This document shows, one piece after another, positions 25,867 to 35,135 of a stretch of DNA of 64,000 bases. This DNA comes from RGIG4576 sp964536025 (lineage in GTDB: Bacteria > Bacteroidota > Bacteroidia > Bacteroidales > Muribaculaceae). The notes beneath the pieces are model-generated. The model was not told the DNA's origin, searched no databases, and was given only the letters and a program-made list of their open reading frames with translations. The translations under genes and the position numbers were made by a program. Position 1 is the stretch's first letter; the number at the start of each line of letters is the position of its first letter. The DNA is taken from contig CAZHXA010000003.1 in NCBI GenBank assembly GCA_964536025.1, positions 28,302 to 92,301 on the forward strand. Reading direction: 5' to 3'.

Positions 25867-26361
25867 ATGGAAGTGAGAAGAAGCACAAAAGAAGATTTAC
25901 CGGAGATATTGAATATTTATGAATATGCAAGAACATTCATGAAACATACCGGCAACCCTAATCAATGGATTAACGGCTATCCGGGCGAAGAAAACATTCT
26001 AAATGACATTCTAAATGAAAGTCATTATGTAATCGTGCATGAAGATAAAGGTATTATTGGTTGTTTCATGTTCCGAATAGGCAATGATTCTACATATGAC
26101 ATTATTGAAGGGTCTTGGCTTAACAATAATGCATACGGAGTAATTCATCGACTTGCATCAAATGGCAAATATAATGGTATTGCCAAAATATGCTTTGATT
26201 TTTGTTTTTCAAAAATCAATAACATAAGAGTTGATACGCATAGCGACAATCATATTATGCAACGTGCTATTTTAAGTTACGGATTTCAACCATGTGGCTT
26301 AATTTATTGCCAAAACGGGACTCCTCGTCTCGCTTTTCAACTTAACACAATTAAGCCGTAA
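25867..26361 (+). CDS. GNAT-family N-acetyltransferase
   Basis: A 164-residue protein of the GNAT acetyltransferase fold. It opens EVRRSTKEDLPEILNIY, the usual first strand and helix, and has VIVHEDKGIIGCFMF (strands 2-3) and VIHRLASNGKYNGIAKICFDF, where the acetyl-CoA loop (usually Q/R-x-x-G-x-G/A) is present as a degenerate version. IRVDTHSDNHIMQRAILSYGFQPCG is the typical C-terminal half. The acceptor is unknown. It is a single-gene transcript facing the converging TIGR02757 gene 25 bases away, with no hairpin that I can see between them. Confidence 0.8.
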   Translation: MEVRRSTKEDLPEILNIYEYARTFMKHTGNPNQWINGYPGEENILNDILNESHYVIVHEDKGIIGCFMFRIGNDSTYDIIEGSWLNNNAYGVIHRLASNGKYNGIAKICFDFCFSKINNIRVDTHSDNHIMQRAILSYGFQPCGLIYCQNGTPRLAFQLNTIKP

Positions 26362-26385
26362 TCAGTAATCTTTTACGTCTTGCCG

Positions 26386-27186
26386 TCAATCGCTTACTTT
26401 AAGTCCAAGATACTTATCGCCTATTCCTATACCGAATAACGCAAAATCATATATCACTGGGTCATTGGGACACATATTACGTAATATCTCGGTTACTTCA
26501 AGAACTGTTCGTTTATCATTGGCTTTGCGTTCTATCATACCCAACGCCCTCACCGTATTACCCACATGTACATCAAGCGGTATAAACAATTGTGATGGCT
26601 TGATACAATCCCATACACCCATATCCACAATACCATCGTTCCTCACAAGCCACCTCAATGCCATATTTACACGCTTTAATGCTGTATTTTTTAATTGAGT
26701 GGGTAAACATTGAGAATTTACCGCACCTCCATTGGCATGAGAAAACAGCATTTGCATTTGTTCTACAAGAGACCATGAAGGAGCTTCATTATTCCCCACT
26801 CCTACACTTTTTGCAAAAGCGTTCAAAGAGCCATATTGCTTAAAAACAGATCTAAATCCACGAAGCATATATTTAAAGTCCTTTGCAAAGAACGTGCGAT
26901 GTATATTTATATCAGGAAGAGCCTCATAAGCCTCCTCCATAACATAATTATAGGGCTGGTTTTCCATGATTTTGAGCATTTTTTCACAATTATCACATAT
27001 CATTTTTCGCTTTCCCCATGCAATAGCTGCCGAAAGAAACGAAACTACCTCTATATCCTGTAATCTTTCAAATCTTCGAGGAAATTGCACAGGGTCATTA
27101 AAAATAAAATCCTTATTGTTAATCCTCGCAGCCTCTTTATCAAGGAATTTTTTCAATTCTTCCAACTCATCTTGTTTCAAGACCAT
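26386..27186 (-). CDS. TIGR02757 family protein (DUF2400)
   Basis: A 266-residue cytoplasmic protein of the DUF2400/TIGR02757 family, widespread in Bacteroidetes, with no established function. The conserved blocks are visible: DPVQFPRRF near residue 27, EVVSFLSAAIAWGKRKMI near residue 48, the MALRWLVRNDGIVDMGVWDCIKPSQLFIPLDVHVGNTVRALG block near residues 180-220 and PNDPVIYDFALFGIG at the C-terminus. The C-terminal part has helix-hairpin-helix-like character reminiscent of DNA glycosylase folds, which is an impression rather than a result. It shares a strand with pfkA and the small gene upstream. Confidence 0.85.
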   Translation of the reverse strand: MVLKQDELEELKKFLDKEAARINNKDFIFNDPVQFPRRFERLQDIEVVSFLSAAIAWGKRKMICDNCEKMLKIMENQPYNYVMEEAYEALPDINIHRTFFAKDFKYMLRGFRSVFKQYGSLNAFAKSVGVGNNEAPSWSLVEQMQMLFSHANGGAVNSQCLPTQLKNTALKRVNMALRWLVRNDGIVDMGVWDCIKPSQLFIPLDVHVGNTVRALGMIERKANDKRTVLEVTEILRNMCPNDPVIYDFALFGIGIGDKYLGLKVSD

Positions 27187-27207
27187 AATTCCTATAATTC
27201 TATTATT

Positions 27208-27408
27208 TTATAAAATTTTCACCGAATCTTGATTTATGATTGTATCTATAGGGTTCATTTCCCACAATTCTTTTTTCTCGGACATTTTAAGCGAATCAAC
27301 ATATTGTGTTTGTTCCACAGAAGCAACACTCACTTCGCTTTGTGCAAATTTACACCATCCATAATAGGCAATTGCACATAAAACTAAAAATATCACTACA
27401 TTTTTCAT
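27208..27408 (-). CDS. Small membrane-anchored or exported protein
   Basis: A 66-residue frame 21 bases upstream of the TIGR02757 gene, on the same strand. It begins with one hydrophobic helix (MKNVVIFLVLCAIAYYGWC, residues 1-19) followed by a polar tail containing VEQTQYVDSLKMSEKKE. The helix could be a signal anchor facing the periplasm. I do not recognise it. Support comes from the plausible topology, its tight fit between genes and the lack of any competing frame; function is unknown. Confidence 0.5.
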   Translation of the reverse strand: MKNVVIFLVLCAIAYYGWCKFAQSEVSVASVEQTQYVDSLKMSEKKELWEMNPIDTIINQDSVKIL

Positions 27409-27447
27409 AATATCAATTTACATTAATCTCTTTCTTAAAACAACAAA

Positions 27448-27481
27448 AGGGGTTGATATCTTTCCTTTTGCATCCACCCCT
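27448..27481 (-). terminator. Terminator of pfkA
   Basis: AGGGGTTGAT at 27448-27457 pairs with ATCCACCCCT at 27472-27481 with one mismatch, and TTTTGTTGTTTT follows on the minus strand. It lies 38 bases past the pfkA stop. Confidence 0.65.
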
Positions 27482-27518
27482 ATAAATAATTCTTTTTGAT
27501 ATATTTTAATATATTCTA

Positions 27519-28499
27519 TTATATCGATAATCTACGCAGGGTGTTCAACAATTCACGATTAATGGGTTTATCGTTTTTAATGGCTTTTGAAAATGGAACA
27601 TACACTATTTCATCGTTGCGTATTCCAATCATCACGTTACGCTGGTCTTCAAGTAAAGCATCGATAGCAGCAGCTCCCATGCGAGACGCTAATATGCGAT
27701 CGGCAGCAGTAGGAGAACCACCACGTTGTAAGTGTCCTAATATGGTAACACGCACATCATATTGAGGATATTCATTCTTTACACGCTCTGCCATGCCCAT
27801 AGCACCCCCGGTAACAGGACTTTCTGCCACAAGCACAATTGAAGAGTTCTTACTTTTGCGGAAACCTTGTGATATAAGTTCGCTTAACTGGTCTACTTCG
27901 GTTGATATTTCGGGAATAATTGCAGCTTCAGCTCCTGTGGCAATCGCTCCGTTTAGAGCAAGAAAACCTGCATCACGCCCCATCACTTCTATAAAGAACA
28001 AGCGTTCATGCGATGTTGCCGTATCACGTATTTTATCGACACACTCCATAATAGTATTAAGAGCTGTATCATAACCTATCGTACGGTCGGTTCCATAAAG
28101 GTCGTTATCAATGGTTCCGGGCAAACCTACGATAGGAATATTATATTCGGTAGCAAACACTCTTGCTCCTGTCAACGAGCCGTCTCCACCTATCACAACC
28201 AATGCATCAATACCTTCTTTTTGCATGGTTTCATAAGCCTGTTTGCGACCTTCAGGAGTTGTAAACTCCTTGCTTCGTGCTGTTTTTAATATTGTTCCAC
28301 CGGCTTGTATTATATTTGACACATTTTGTGTTTTAAATTCAACTATTTCATCGGTAATCAACCCTTTATACCCACGATAGATACCTTTCACCTTTAATCC
28401 GCCATAAATAGCAGAACGAGTCACCGCACGTATCGCAGCATTCATTCCGGGTGCATCACCTCCCGATGTCAATATACCTACACAATTGATTCCAGCCAT
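27519..28499 (-). CDS. pfkA: ATP-dependent 6-phosphofructokinase
   Basis: A 326-residue glycolytic enzyme that phosphorylates fructose 6-phosphate to fructose 1,6-bisphosphate. The motifs run in order: GILTSGGDAPGMNAAIRAV (ATP loop, residues 7-25), IGGDGSLTGA (Gly-Gly-Asp at about 108), PGTIDNDLYGTD (catalytic Asp region near 130), MGRDAGFLAL and GHLQRGGSPTAADR (substrate Arg). The residue after the first GGD is Gly in GGDGS, which is the ATP-using type rather than the PPi type. The ATG at 28497-28499 gives the standard length; a longer frame would run into the upstream promoter region. It is closely similar in pattern to Bacteroides PfkA. Confidence 0.94.
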   Translation of the reverse strand: MAGINCVGILTSGGDAPGMNAAIRAVTRSAIYGGLKVKGIYRGYKGLITDEIVEFKTQNVSNIIQAGGTILKTARSKEFTTPEGRKQAYETMQKEGIDALVVIGGDGSLTGARVFATEYNIPIVGLPGTIDNDLYGTDRTIGYDTALNTIMECVDKIRDTATSHERLFFIEVMGRDAGFLALNGAIATGAEAAIIPEISTEVDQLSELISQGFRKSKNSSIVLVAESPVTGGAMGMAERVKNEYPQYDVRVTILGHLQRGGSPTAADRILASRMGAAAIDALLEDQRNVMIGIRNDEIVYVPFSKAIKNDKPINRELLNTLRRLSI

Positions 28500-28626
28500 A
28501 TCATTAAATATATTATTTTCGTGAAAAACTTTATCTTTATCTAAACGCAAATTTACTTAATTAACAACAAAAGAAATTGTCAAAAACGTAAAATTATTGC
28601 CCCATTTAAAATAATTAAGATTTTCA

Positions 28627-29367
28627 CTAAGCCTTTTCACCTATGTAGATGGTGCAAGTACCGAAGGTCATACGTTTGTAACGGCATTTCACAAAGCCTG
28701 CTTTTTTCATTATTTCAAGCATTTCTTCGCCTTGTGCAACAGCTGCAATACTTTCGGGCAGATAACTGTAAGCTCGACGGTCTTTTGATACCAATCGACC
28801 AACCATAGGCACCAAGATATGGGTATAAAGATTATAGAAGGCTCTAATCACAGGATTTACGGGGACCGACAACTCTATTACGCATAATACTCCCCCTTTA
28901 TCAAGTACTCTGTACATTTCGGCATATCCTTGCTGAAGATGTTCGAAATTTCTCACACCATAAGCCACTGTAACAGCATTGAATGTATTGTCGGGATAAC
29001 TCATAGCCAAACAATCACCTTGTTCAAGAGTGATAGAAGATGACAACCCTTTATCGGCAACCTTTTTGCGACCTATTTCAAGCATGCCTTCCGACAAATC
29101 CACTCCGGTAATGTGTTCGGGATGTAACGTATCAAAAAGTTGCAAAGCCAAATCCCCCGTTCCGGTAGCCACATCAAGAATATTCTTAGGGCAATATTCT
29201 CCCACCATCTTCACCGCACGCTTACGCCACCACCTATCTATGCCGAATGTCATTGCACGGTTCATGAAATCGTAAGCCGGTGCGATGGAATCAAACATCT
29301 GTCGCACTTGCCCGGTTTTACTCTCTTCGTCGTTATACGGACGTATTTGCTCTGCTTTATAATTCAC
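28627..29367 (-). CDS. ubiE: Demethylmenaquinone methyltransferase
   Basis: A 246-residue SAM-dependent methyltransferase that performs the last step of menaquinone synthesis, C-methylation of demethylmenaquinone (also called MenG). UbiE family signatures are present: YDFMNRAMTFGIDRWWRKRAV near residues 33-54, SAM motif I ILDVATGTGDLAL near 63-75, VTVAYGVRNFEHLQQGYAEMYRVL near 125-148 and YSYLPESIAAVAQGEE near 200. With menA elsewhere in the window and no UbiA-ubiquinone genes, menaquinone is the likely quinone. A terminator hairpin lies just upstream, between it and purC. Confidence 0.93.
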   Translation of the reverse strand: MNYKAEQIRPYNDEESKTGQVRQMFDSIAPAYDFMNRAMTFGIDRWWRKRAVKMVGEYCPKNILDVATGTGDLALQLFDTLHPEHITGVDLSEGMLEIGRKKVADKGLSSSITLEQGDCLAMSYPDNTFNAVTVAYGVRNFEHLQQGYAEMYRVLDKGGVLCVIELSVPVNPVIRAFYNLYTHILVPMVGRLVSKDRRAYSYLPESIAAVAQGEEMLEIMKKAGFVKCRYKRMTFGTCTIYIGEKA

Positions 29368-29393
29368 TGTCTATATGTAATAGTATATAAGAA

Positions 29394-29422
29394 GTCGGAG
29401 ATAAAAAAACTTTATCTCCGAC
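29394..29422 (-). terminator. Terminator of the aspartate aminotransferase-phoH-purC operon
   Basis: GTCGGAGATAAA at 29394-29405 pairs perfectly with TTTATCTCCGAC at 29411-29422, a 12-base stem with a 5-base loop. The tail is only moderately T-rich. Confidence 0.75.
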
Positions 29423-29429
29423 ATTCCGA

Positions 29430-30377
29430 TTATAGGTTATTTAAATAATTTGTTACATTCTTTTCGATGCGGGTATGAATATCTTCATCTTCGGCTTTCA
29501 CAAACTTTTCGCCCACAATGTTTTCATAAAGTTCAATATAACGAGCCGAAACCGAATCACAATATTCATCGGTCATTTCAGGCACTTGCTGACCTTCTTT
29601 ACCCATAAAATTGTTATCTATCAACCATTGACGCACAAATTCTTTAGAAAGTTGTACTTGAGGTTCTCCGGCTTCAAAACGTTTTTGATAATCGGCAGCA
29701 TAGAAGTAACGAGATGAATCGGGCGTGTGAATTTCATCCATCAAAATCACTTTACCGTCACGTTTACCAAATTCATACTTGGTATCAACCAATATAAGAC
29801 CCTTTTGTGCTGCAATTTCACTTCCACGAGCAAATAAAGCACGAGTATATTTTTCTACAATTTCATAGTCTTCAGCCGAAACTATACCTTGAGCTATAAT
29901 TTCCTCTTTGGAAATATTTTCATCATGTCCGGCTTCTGCCTTAGTGGTAGGAGTTATAATAGGTTCCGGGAAACGTTGATTTTCTTTCATTCCTTCAGGA
30001 AGTTTCACCCCACATATTTCACGAACACCCGATGCATATTCACGCCATGCACTACCTGTAAGATAACCTCTTATAATCATTTCCACTTTGAAGCCTTCAC
30101 ACTTCAATCCTACGGTTACCATAGGGTCGGGAGTGGCAAGTTTCCAGTTTGGGACAATATCGGCGGTAGCATCAAGGAATGATGCCGCAATTTGATTCAA
30201 GACTTGTCCCTTATAAGGGATTCCTTTAGGAAGAATTACATCAAATGCCGAAATACGGTCGGTTGCTACCATTACAAGCAAATCATCGTTGATGTCATAC
30301 ACATCACGCACTTTGCCATGATACACACTTTTTTGTCCTTTAAAATTGAAATCGGTATTTACCAACGTCTTTGCCAT
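29430..30377 (-). CDS. purC: SAICAR synthetase PurC
   Basis: A 315-residue cytoplasmic purine-synthesis enzyme that joins CAIR and aspartate, with ATP, to form SAICAR. Signatures include YHGKVRDVYDINDDLLVMVATDRISAFDVILP at residues 19-50 (ATP-binding and the SAICAR synthase pattern), EMIIRGYLTGSAWREY near 100-115 and ILVDTKYEFGKRDGKVILMDEIHTPDSSRYF near 205-240. The length matches the longer yeast-like PurC subtype of Bacteroidetes rather than the 240-residue E. coli form. It is six bases downstream of the phoH gene, and ends at a strong hairpin. Confidence 0.94.
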   Translation of the reverse strand: MAKTLVNTDFNFKGQKSVYHGKVRDVYDINDDLLVMVATDRISAFDVILPKGIPYKGQVLNQIAASFLDATADIVPNWKLATPDPMVTVGLKCEGFKVEMIIRGYLTGSAWREYASGVREICGVKLPEGMKENQRFPEPIITPTTKAEAGHDENISKEEIIAQGIVSAEDYEIVEKYTRALFARGSEIAAQKGLILVDTKYEFGKRDGKVILMDEIHTPDSSRYFYAADYQKRFEAGEPQVQLSKEFVRQWLIDNNFMGKEGQQVPEMTDEYCDSVSARYIELYENIVGEKFVKAEDEDIHTRIEKNVTNYLNNL

Positions 30378-30383
30378 AGTTGT

Positions 30384-31397
30384 TTATATTTTATTTTCGT
30401 TATTGTTTTTTTCTTTTTCAGAGGCGTCTTTTTCGGTCTTACGCTCTGCCCTCACTCGCTCGTCGTGTTTTTCATAAGCTTCTACAATGCGTTGAACCAA
30501 TTGATGACGCACAATATCCTTCTTATCAAATTCCACTTTGCCTATACCCGGCACACCTTTTAAAATGTGCATAGCCTGAATAAGTCCCGATTGAACCGAG
30601 TGTGGCAAGTCTATTTGAGTCATGTCACCGGTTATAATCATCTTTGCTCCCATACCAAGACGTGTCAAAAACATCTTTATCTGATGCGTAGTGGTATTTT
30701 GAGCCTCATCAAGCACAATCACAGCTTCATTGAGCGTGCGACCTCGCATAAATGCAAGAGGGGCTATCTGAATGACGTTGGTTTCCATGTACTCCTTCAA
30801 TTTATTGGCAGGAATCATGTCTTCCAAAGCATCATATAACGGTTGAAGATATGGATCTATCTTTTCTTTCATATCACCGGGCAAGAAACCTAATTTCTCG
30901 CCTGCTTCAACGGCTGGACGCGACAATATGATTTTTCGCACCTCTTTATTTTTCAATGCACGCACAGCCAAAGCTATTGCCACATAAGTCTTACCCGTAC
31001 CTGCCGGTCCTAATGCAAACGTCAAATCATTTTTTAAAACCGTCTTTACGAGTAATTGCTGATTGGGAGTGCGACCTGATATAGGTTTGCCATTTACACC
31101 GTATATTATCACATCATCCATTTTCAGCTCCTTAGGAGGAGCCCCCTTGATTGTGTCTATAATCACATCTTCGGGTAATTGGTTATACTTCGCACAATAA
31201 TCGGCAAGTTTCTTTACCTTTATCTCAAAGTCCGACGTTTCATTGTCTTCTCCTATTACCTTTATCACATTACCACGTGCGGCAAGACGCAATTTAGGGA
31301 ATAAATTTCTTATAAGTTGGATATTACAATTGTTGACCCCGTAAAAAATTACAGGATCAACATTATCTATGATAATAATACGTTCAATCATCGGCAA
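30384..31397 (-). CDS. PhoH family ATPase
   Basis: A 337-residue cytoplasmic P-loop protein of the PhoH/YbeZ family. The N-terminal region (about 1-85) resembles a small KH-like RNA-binding module; the ATPase core carries Walker A GPAGTGKT at residues 130-137 and Walker B VIVLDEAQN near 230, followed by LTRLGMGAKMIITGDMTQIDLP near 245-265. In E. coli YbeZ acts with the YbeY endoribonuclease in ribosome maturation, so an RNA role is likely but inferred. The C-terminus is a charged tail (KTEKDASEKEKNNNEN). It lies nine bases after the aminotransferase and six before purC. Confidence 0.9.
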   Translation of the reverse strand: MPMIERIIIIDNVDPVIFYGVNNCNIQLIRNLFPKLRLAARGNVIKVIGEDNETSDFEIKVKKLADYCAKYNQLPEDVIIDTIKGAPPKELKMDDVIIYGVNGKPISGRTPNQQLLVKTVLKNDLTFALGPAGTGKTYVAIALAVRALKNKEVRKIILSRPAVEAGEKLGFLPGDMKEKIDPYLQPLYDALEDMIPANKLKEYMETNVIQIAPLAFMRGRTLNEAVIVLDEAQNTTTHQIKMFLTRLGMGAKMIITGDMTQIDLPHSVQSGLIQAMHILKGVPGIGKVEFDKKDIVRHQLVQRIVEAYEKHDERVRAERKTEKDASEKEKNNNENKI

Positions 31398-31406
31398 CCA
31401 TTTGGT

Positions 31407-32600
31407 TTAGCTTAATTTTTCAAGGGCTGTTTTAATGCGTTTAACGGCTTCCTTGATGTTTTCATCGCTTGTAGCATAGCTCAAGCGTATGTAATCTGGA
31501 GCACAAAATGCAGCTCCTTCCACAGTTGCCACATGAGCTTCTTCAAGCAAGTACATAGCCAAATCGTGAGAATCTTTTATCACTTCTTGACCGTTTTTCT
31601 TTCCAAAATAAGCCGAAACTTCGGGGAATATATAGAATGCTCCTTGTGGGTTGTTTATGCGTAGGCCAGGTATTTTGCCAAGCAAGTCAACAATCAGATT
31701 GCGACGACGTTCAAAAGCCTTTCTCATTTCTTCTACACATGCTTGACTTCCCACATAGGCTGCTTCGGCTGCTTTTTGTGCAACCGATGACGGATTTGAT
31801 GAGTATTGACCTTGCAACTTTTGAGTAGCTTTGGCAATCCAAAGAGGAGCTGCTAAGAAACCTATACGCCAACCTGTCATGGCATAAGCCTTAGATACAC
31901 CGTTCACAGTAACCACTCGGTCAGCCACTTCGGGGAATTCGGCAATAGAGCAAAACTCTCCGGTATAATTGATGTGTTCATATATTTCGTCGGAAAGAAT
32001 AATTATTTCAGGATACTTGGCAAGCACTTCGGCAAGAGCTTTCAATTCGGCACGAGTATAAACACTTCCGGTAGGATTGGAAGGTGAACAAAGCAACACC
32101 ATTTTAGTTTTAGGAGTAATAGCGGCTTCAAGTTGAGCAGGAGTAATCTTAAAATCCTGTTCTACGCTTGCAGGAACAAGTACATTCACACCTTCGGCAA
32201 GTTTTACCATTTCCACATAGCTCACCCACGCCGGAGTAGGGATAATAACTTCATCACCGGGATTTATAACAGAAAGAATGCAATTGCAAAGCGATTGTTT
32301 CGCTCCATTGGAAACGACAATCTGGTCGGGAGTAAATTCACGACCGTTTTCATTCTTCATTTTTTCACATATTGCTTTACGCAAAGAAAGATAACCACCC
32401 ACCGGAGTATAGAATGTAAAATTTTCATCTATCGCAGTTTTAGCGGCTTCTTTTATATGCTCAGGTGTATTGAAATCGGGTTCTCCAACCGACATATTAA
32501 TCACATCCACACCTTGACTACGCAATTCGGCACTCTTTTGCGACATTGCCAAAGTTTGCGATGGAGACAATGCCTGAATCCTTAATGAAACACTATTCAT
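31407..32600 (-). CDS. Class I aspartate/aromatic aminotransferase
   Basis: A 397-residue PLP enzyme of aminotransferase class I (Igamma aspartate aminotransferase type), transferring amino groups between aspartate and 2-oxoglutarate. The PLP lysine is in VNGVSKAYAMTGWRIGF near residue 233. SVGEPDFNTPEHIK near 38, the SNGAKQSLCN block near 100, SNPTGSVY near 172 and LSDEIYEHI near 200 are all in order, as is the C-terminal RLSYATSDENIKEA with the substrate arginine. It is the first gene of the transcript with phoH and purC; its promoter at 32634-32666 fits the consensus. Confidence 0.92.
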   Translation of the reverse strand: MNSVSLRIQALSPSQTLAMSQKSAELRSQGVDVINMSVGEPDFNTPEHIKEAAKTAIDENFTFYTPVGGYLSLRKAICEKMKNENGREFTPDQIVVSNGAKQSLCNCILSVINPGDEVIIPTPAWVSYVEMVKLAEGVNVLVPASVEQDFKITPAQLEAAITPKTKMVLLCSPSNPTGSVYTRAELKALAEVLAKYPEIIILSDEIYEHINYTGEFCSIAEFPEVADRVVTVNGVSKAYAMTGWRIGFLAAPLWIAKATQKLQGQYSSNPSSVAQKAAEAAYVGSQACVEEMRKAFERRRNLIVDLLGKIPGLRINNPQGAFYIFPEVSAYFGKKNGQEVIKDSHDLAMYLLEEAHVATVEGAAFCAPDYIRLSYATSDENIKEAVKRIKTALEKLS

Positions 32601-32633
32601 AATCTTATATTACCCTTTTATGTTAATACCTCA

Positions 32634-32666
32634 CAAAGATAATTAAAATAATGATTACTCAGCAAA
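32634..32666 (-). promoter_or_regulatory. Promoter of the aspartate aminotransferase-phoH-purC operon
   Basis: Minus-strand TTTG at 32663-32666, a 21-base spacer and TATCTTTG at 32634-32641, all within consensus. It lies 33 bases before the ATG at 32600. Confidence 0.75.
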
Positions 32667-32694
32667 AAAAGTAATGATAAACCAACAATAATAA

Positions 32695-32727
32695 AGCGAC
32701 TTGATTGCTCTCAATAAAAAAGTCGCT
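32695..32727 (-). terminator. Terminator after the DUF4249 remnant
   Basis: AGCGACTT at 32695-32702 pairs with AAGTCGCT at 32720-32727 around a 17-base loop, with T-rich DNA following on the minus strand. It has outlasted the operon it once served. Confidence 0.6.
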
Positions 32728-32785
32728 CTTTATCTCATTTTCAACCCCGTCTAAGGTCAACTGTTTTTATTTATCGTATCATGAT

Positions 32786-33646
32786 TCATTTAAATGGAAC
32801 CATGTGGGTGTCATAAGTCATTGCCCCAAGCACACCCCAACCGCTGGTTACATTGCAATTGATTTGAATAGGATTGTCATATAAATCAAAATCGCTTATT
32901 CTAAACACCTCAATATCTTTCAAATAATAATATAAATCGGGGGATAGATTTTGCAGTTCAATTATAGCATAAGGCGTAATTTCGCTTGCTCGTCTCATTC
33001 TTGTTTCAACAGTAAATTCATACTCTTTTCCATTTATCAACTCTTCGTCAAACACATTGGAAAAATATGCCGGAAGATAACCATACGGTTTCACCAAATC
33101 GGAATCATAAAACAACAAATCCTTCGATTTAAATTCATCAACACATAAATAAAGGGGATATGCAGCCGAATAAGAACCGGCATATAATCGCGAAGCTCCC
33201 ACTCTTCTTACCAACAAACGATAATAATTTTTCTCATTATCGGGGTCTTTTATTTTTATTTTAACGGTCATCACAGTATCAGCTCCCCAATAATCGGTAA
33301 TAGCTACCGTATCGGTAGCATCTATTACTGTATAATATTCTCGTTCTTTATAACTCATTTTTTTCAAGTATTTCTATTTTGGGAGTTGAAGAAGGAAACA
33401 TCGCTACCGCCTCTGCTTTATCAAAGTGCTCGCTTACTCCTTTTTCATCATAAATTGTCATAGAATCCACTCGAATATTTATTTTATCCTCATACTTTGG
33501 CACATAACTACTGTTATAAGTAAGACAAAGCGAATCATAATACATAGGATAACGTTCCGCATCATTAGCCACCAGTTCCACATTGGCATTCTTTAATATA
33601 GTCTTTTCAACAATTGTATCACGAAACATCTGGTTTGATAAGTCCA
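32786..33646 (-). pseudogene. Decayed DUF4249 protein gene
   Basis: DUF4249 proteins are outer-membrane-associated partners encoded just after certain TonB-dependent receptors in Bacteroidetes. Two frames together make one such protein. The upstream part (to 33348) reads FRDTIVEKTILKNANVELV... and ends ...TPKIEILEKNEL-stop; the downstream part (to 32786) continues with KERE-YYTVIDATDTVAITDYWG and KNYYRLLVRRVG, ending in VTSGWGVLGAM. The frames join at an A7 run (33358-33364 on the plus strand as T7): with six bases the frame is continuous. The signal peptide and first 30-40 residues are missing, and the frame runs straight into receptor-like sequence, so a deletion has probably fused the two genes. 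Unlikely to make a working product. Confidence 0.8.
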
Positions 33647-33647
33647 C

Positions 33648-35119
33648 GAAGACGTAAACTCAAAAAAAGCATTATTTCTTACTTTCACTTTTTGAGTAAG
33701 CACGATATTTAAGTTATGACGTCTGTCTATCATTGGACGCATAAAATTCCCTGCCACCATTTAATTGATTTCCAGCCTCATCAAATTTTCTTAAAGCTTT
33801 CGACCATGTATAACTTAACCAACCTGTGGTATTTCCCGAATATTTTTCAAGCAAAATCTCCACGCCATAAGAACGCCCATCCCCGACAGCAACCATTTGG
33901 CTCCAATCTCGCATTGCCATGGAATAATTAGCATTTTGCTTATATTCCACTATATCGTTCATGGTTTTATAATAACCTTCTACCGAGGCACTAAGTCCCT
34001 GCATGGGTTCATAAACATATCCCAATGCCCAAAGATCACTTTTCATAAATGGTATTTCACTTGTTATGGGAACCCACAACTCCGATGACGATTTTAAATT
34101 ATTGGTTACAAGTCGATGAGTTGATTGTGCCATGCGGGAATAAGACATTTTTACTGCATTATGCTTCAAGAATTGCCAGCGAAATAAAAAACGAGGTTCA
34201 AGTGAAAAATAATCTTTTCCTTTCACGGCATATAATGACGCTCGCAAACCCAAATTTAATTTTACGTTTTTACTAATTGTGTAATCATCTTCTGTATACA
34301 ATGTATATTGTTTTACATACTGACTTTTACCCATTATAGTATCGGCTTTTACTTCCTTTCTATAAACATACCATATTTTCGCCGCTCCATTGTATCTATA
34401 ATCTTTATAGGAATAAGAACGTAACTTCTCGTTATCATCATACATTTTTTCAAGAATAGGATAAGCCATTAAATCAAAATATGACATTCGACCGCCCACA
34501 ATAAACGAAGTGTGGTCTTTCCATATAGGACCTCCTACCGACACACTTCCCGATAACATCCCCAGGAACAATGAAGCATGATATTTATTAAAATCACCCT
34601 CTTTCATATTAACATCGATTACAACCGAGAACCATAGCGAGCCGGAAATGCACCACGATAAAAATCGATTCCTCCCACCATATCGGGATTAATTGCCGAA
34701 GCATAGCCCTTCAAATGCTCCGGATTGTAAAGCGTTGCACCATCAAGCGTGATGAGATTTTGGTCAAAATTCCCGCCTCTAACCGAAATTCCTACAGTGC
34801 CTTCACTTTCACTGCTCACACCGGGAAATTTCTGCAAAGCTTTAAGCACATCAGGTTCTCCCATAAAAACGGGTACACGTTTTATTTGCAACGGAGTTAT
34901 TTGGATGGCACTCATTTGCAAACTTTCAACGCCATACTTTTTACTGCCCACAACTTCAACATCACGAAGTTTAACCCCGTTTTTTATACTTGAAGTAGTT
35001 AGTGTATCAGAATTATTTTTTGTATGCACTTGAGCAACCGATGATAAAACAGTCAAGTTCACAACAAGCAAGACCGTTATTGACTTTAGTAAGTCTTTTA
35101 TTAATTTAGCATTACTCAT
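33648..35119 (-). pseudogene. Decayed TonB-dependent receptor gene
   Basis: Starts with a signal peptide (about residues 1-29, ending SVAQ) and a plug domain (KLRDVEVVGSKK..., EPDVLKALQKFPGV, VRGGNFDQNLITLDG, YRGAFPARYGSRL). The plug frame stops at 34619. The next frame (34607-33714, beginning DVNMKEGDFN) continues with barrel sequence ending ...YASNDRQTS, and a third short frame (33648-33716, RHNLNIVLTQKVKVRNNAFFEF) continues it. Lesions: about seven bases lost at 34608-34619; a 4-base tandem duplication (plus-strand GTCT twice, 33721-33728); and a probable in-frame internal loss in the barrel, as the whole is about 490 residues against roughly 750. The 3' end is fused to the DUF4249 remnant. 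A non-functional nutrient receptor. Confidence 0.82.
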
Positions 35120-35135
35120 AATGGCATAAATTCAT

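Noticed and set aside
29030..29448. Several overlapping frames on the plus strand opposite ubiE and purC.
   Set aside because: They lie antisense to well-supported genes, and their translations show no domain or signal peptide.
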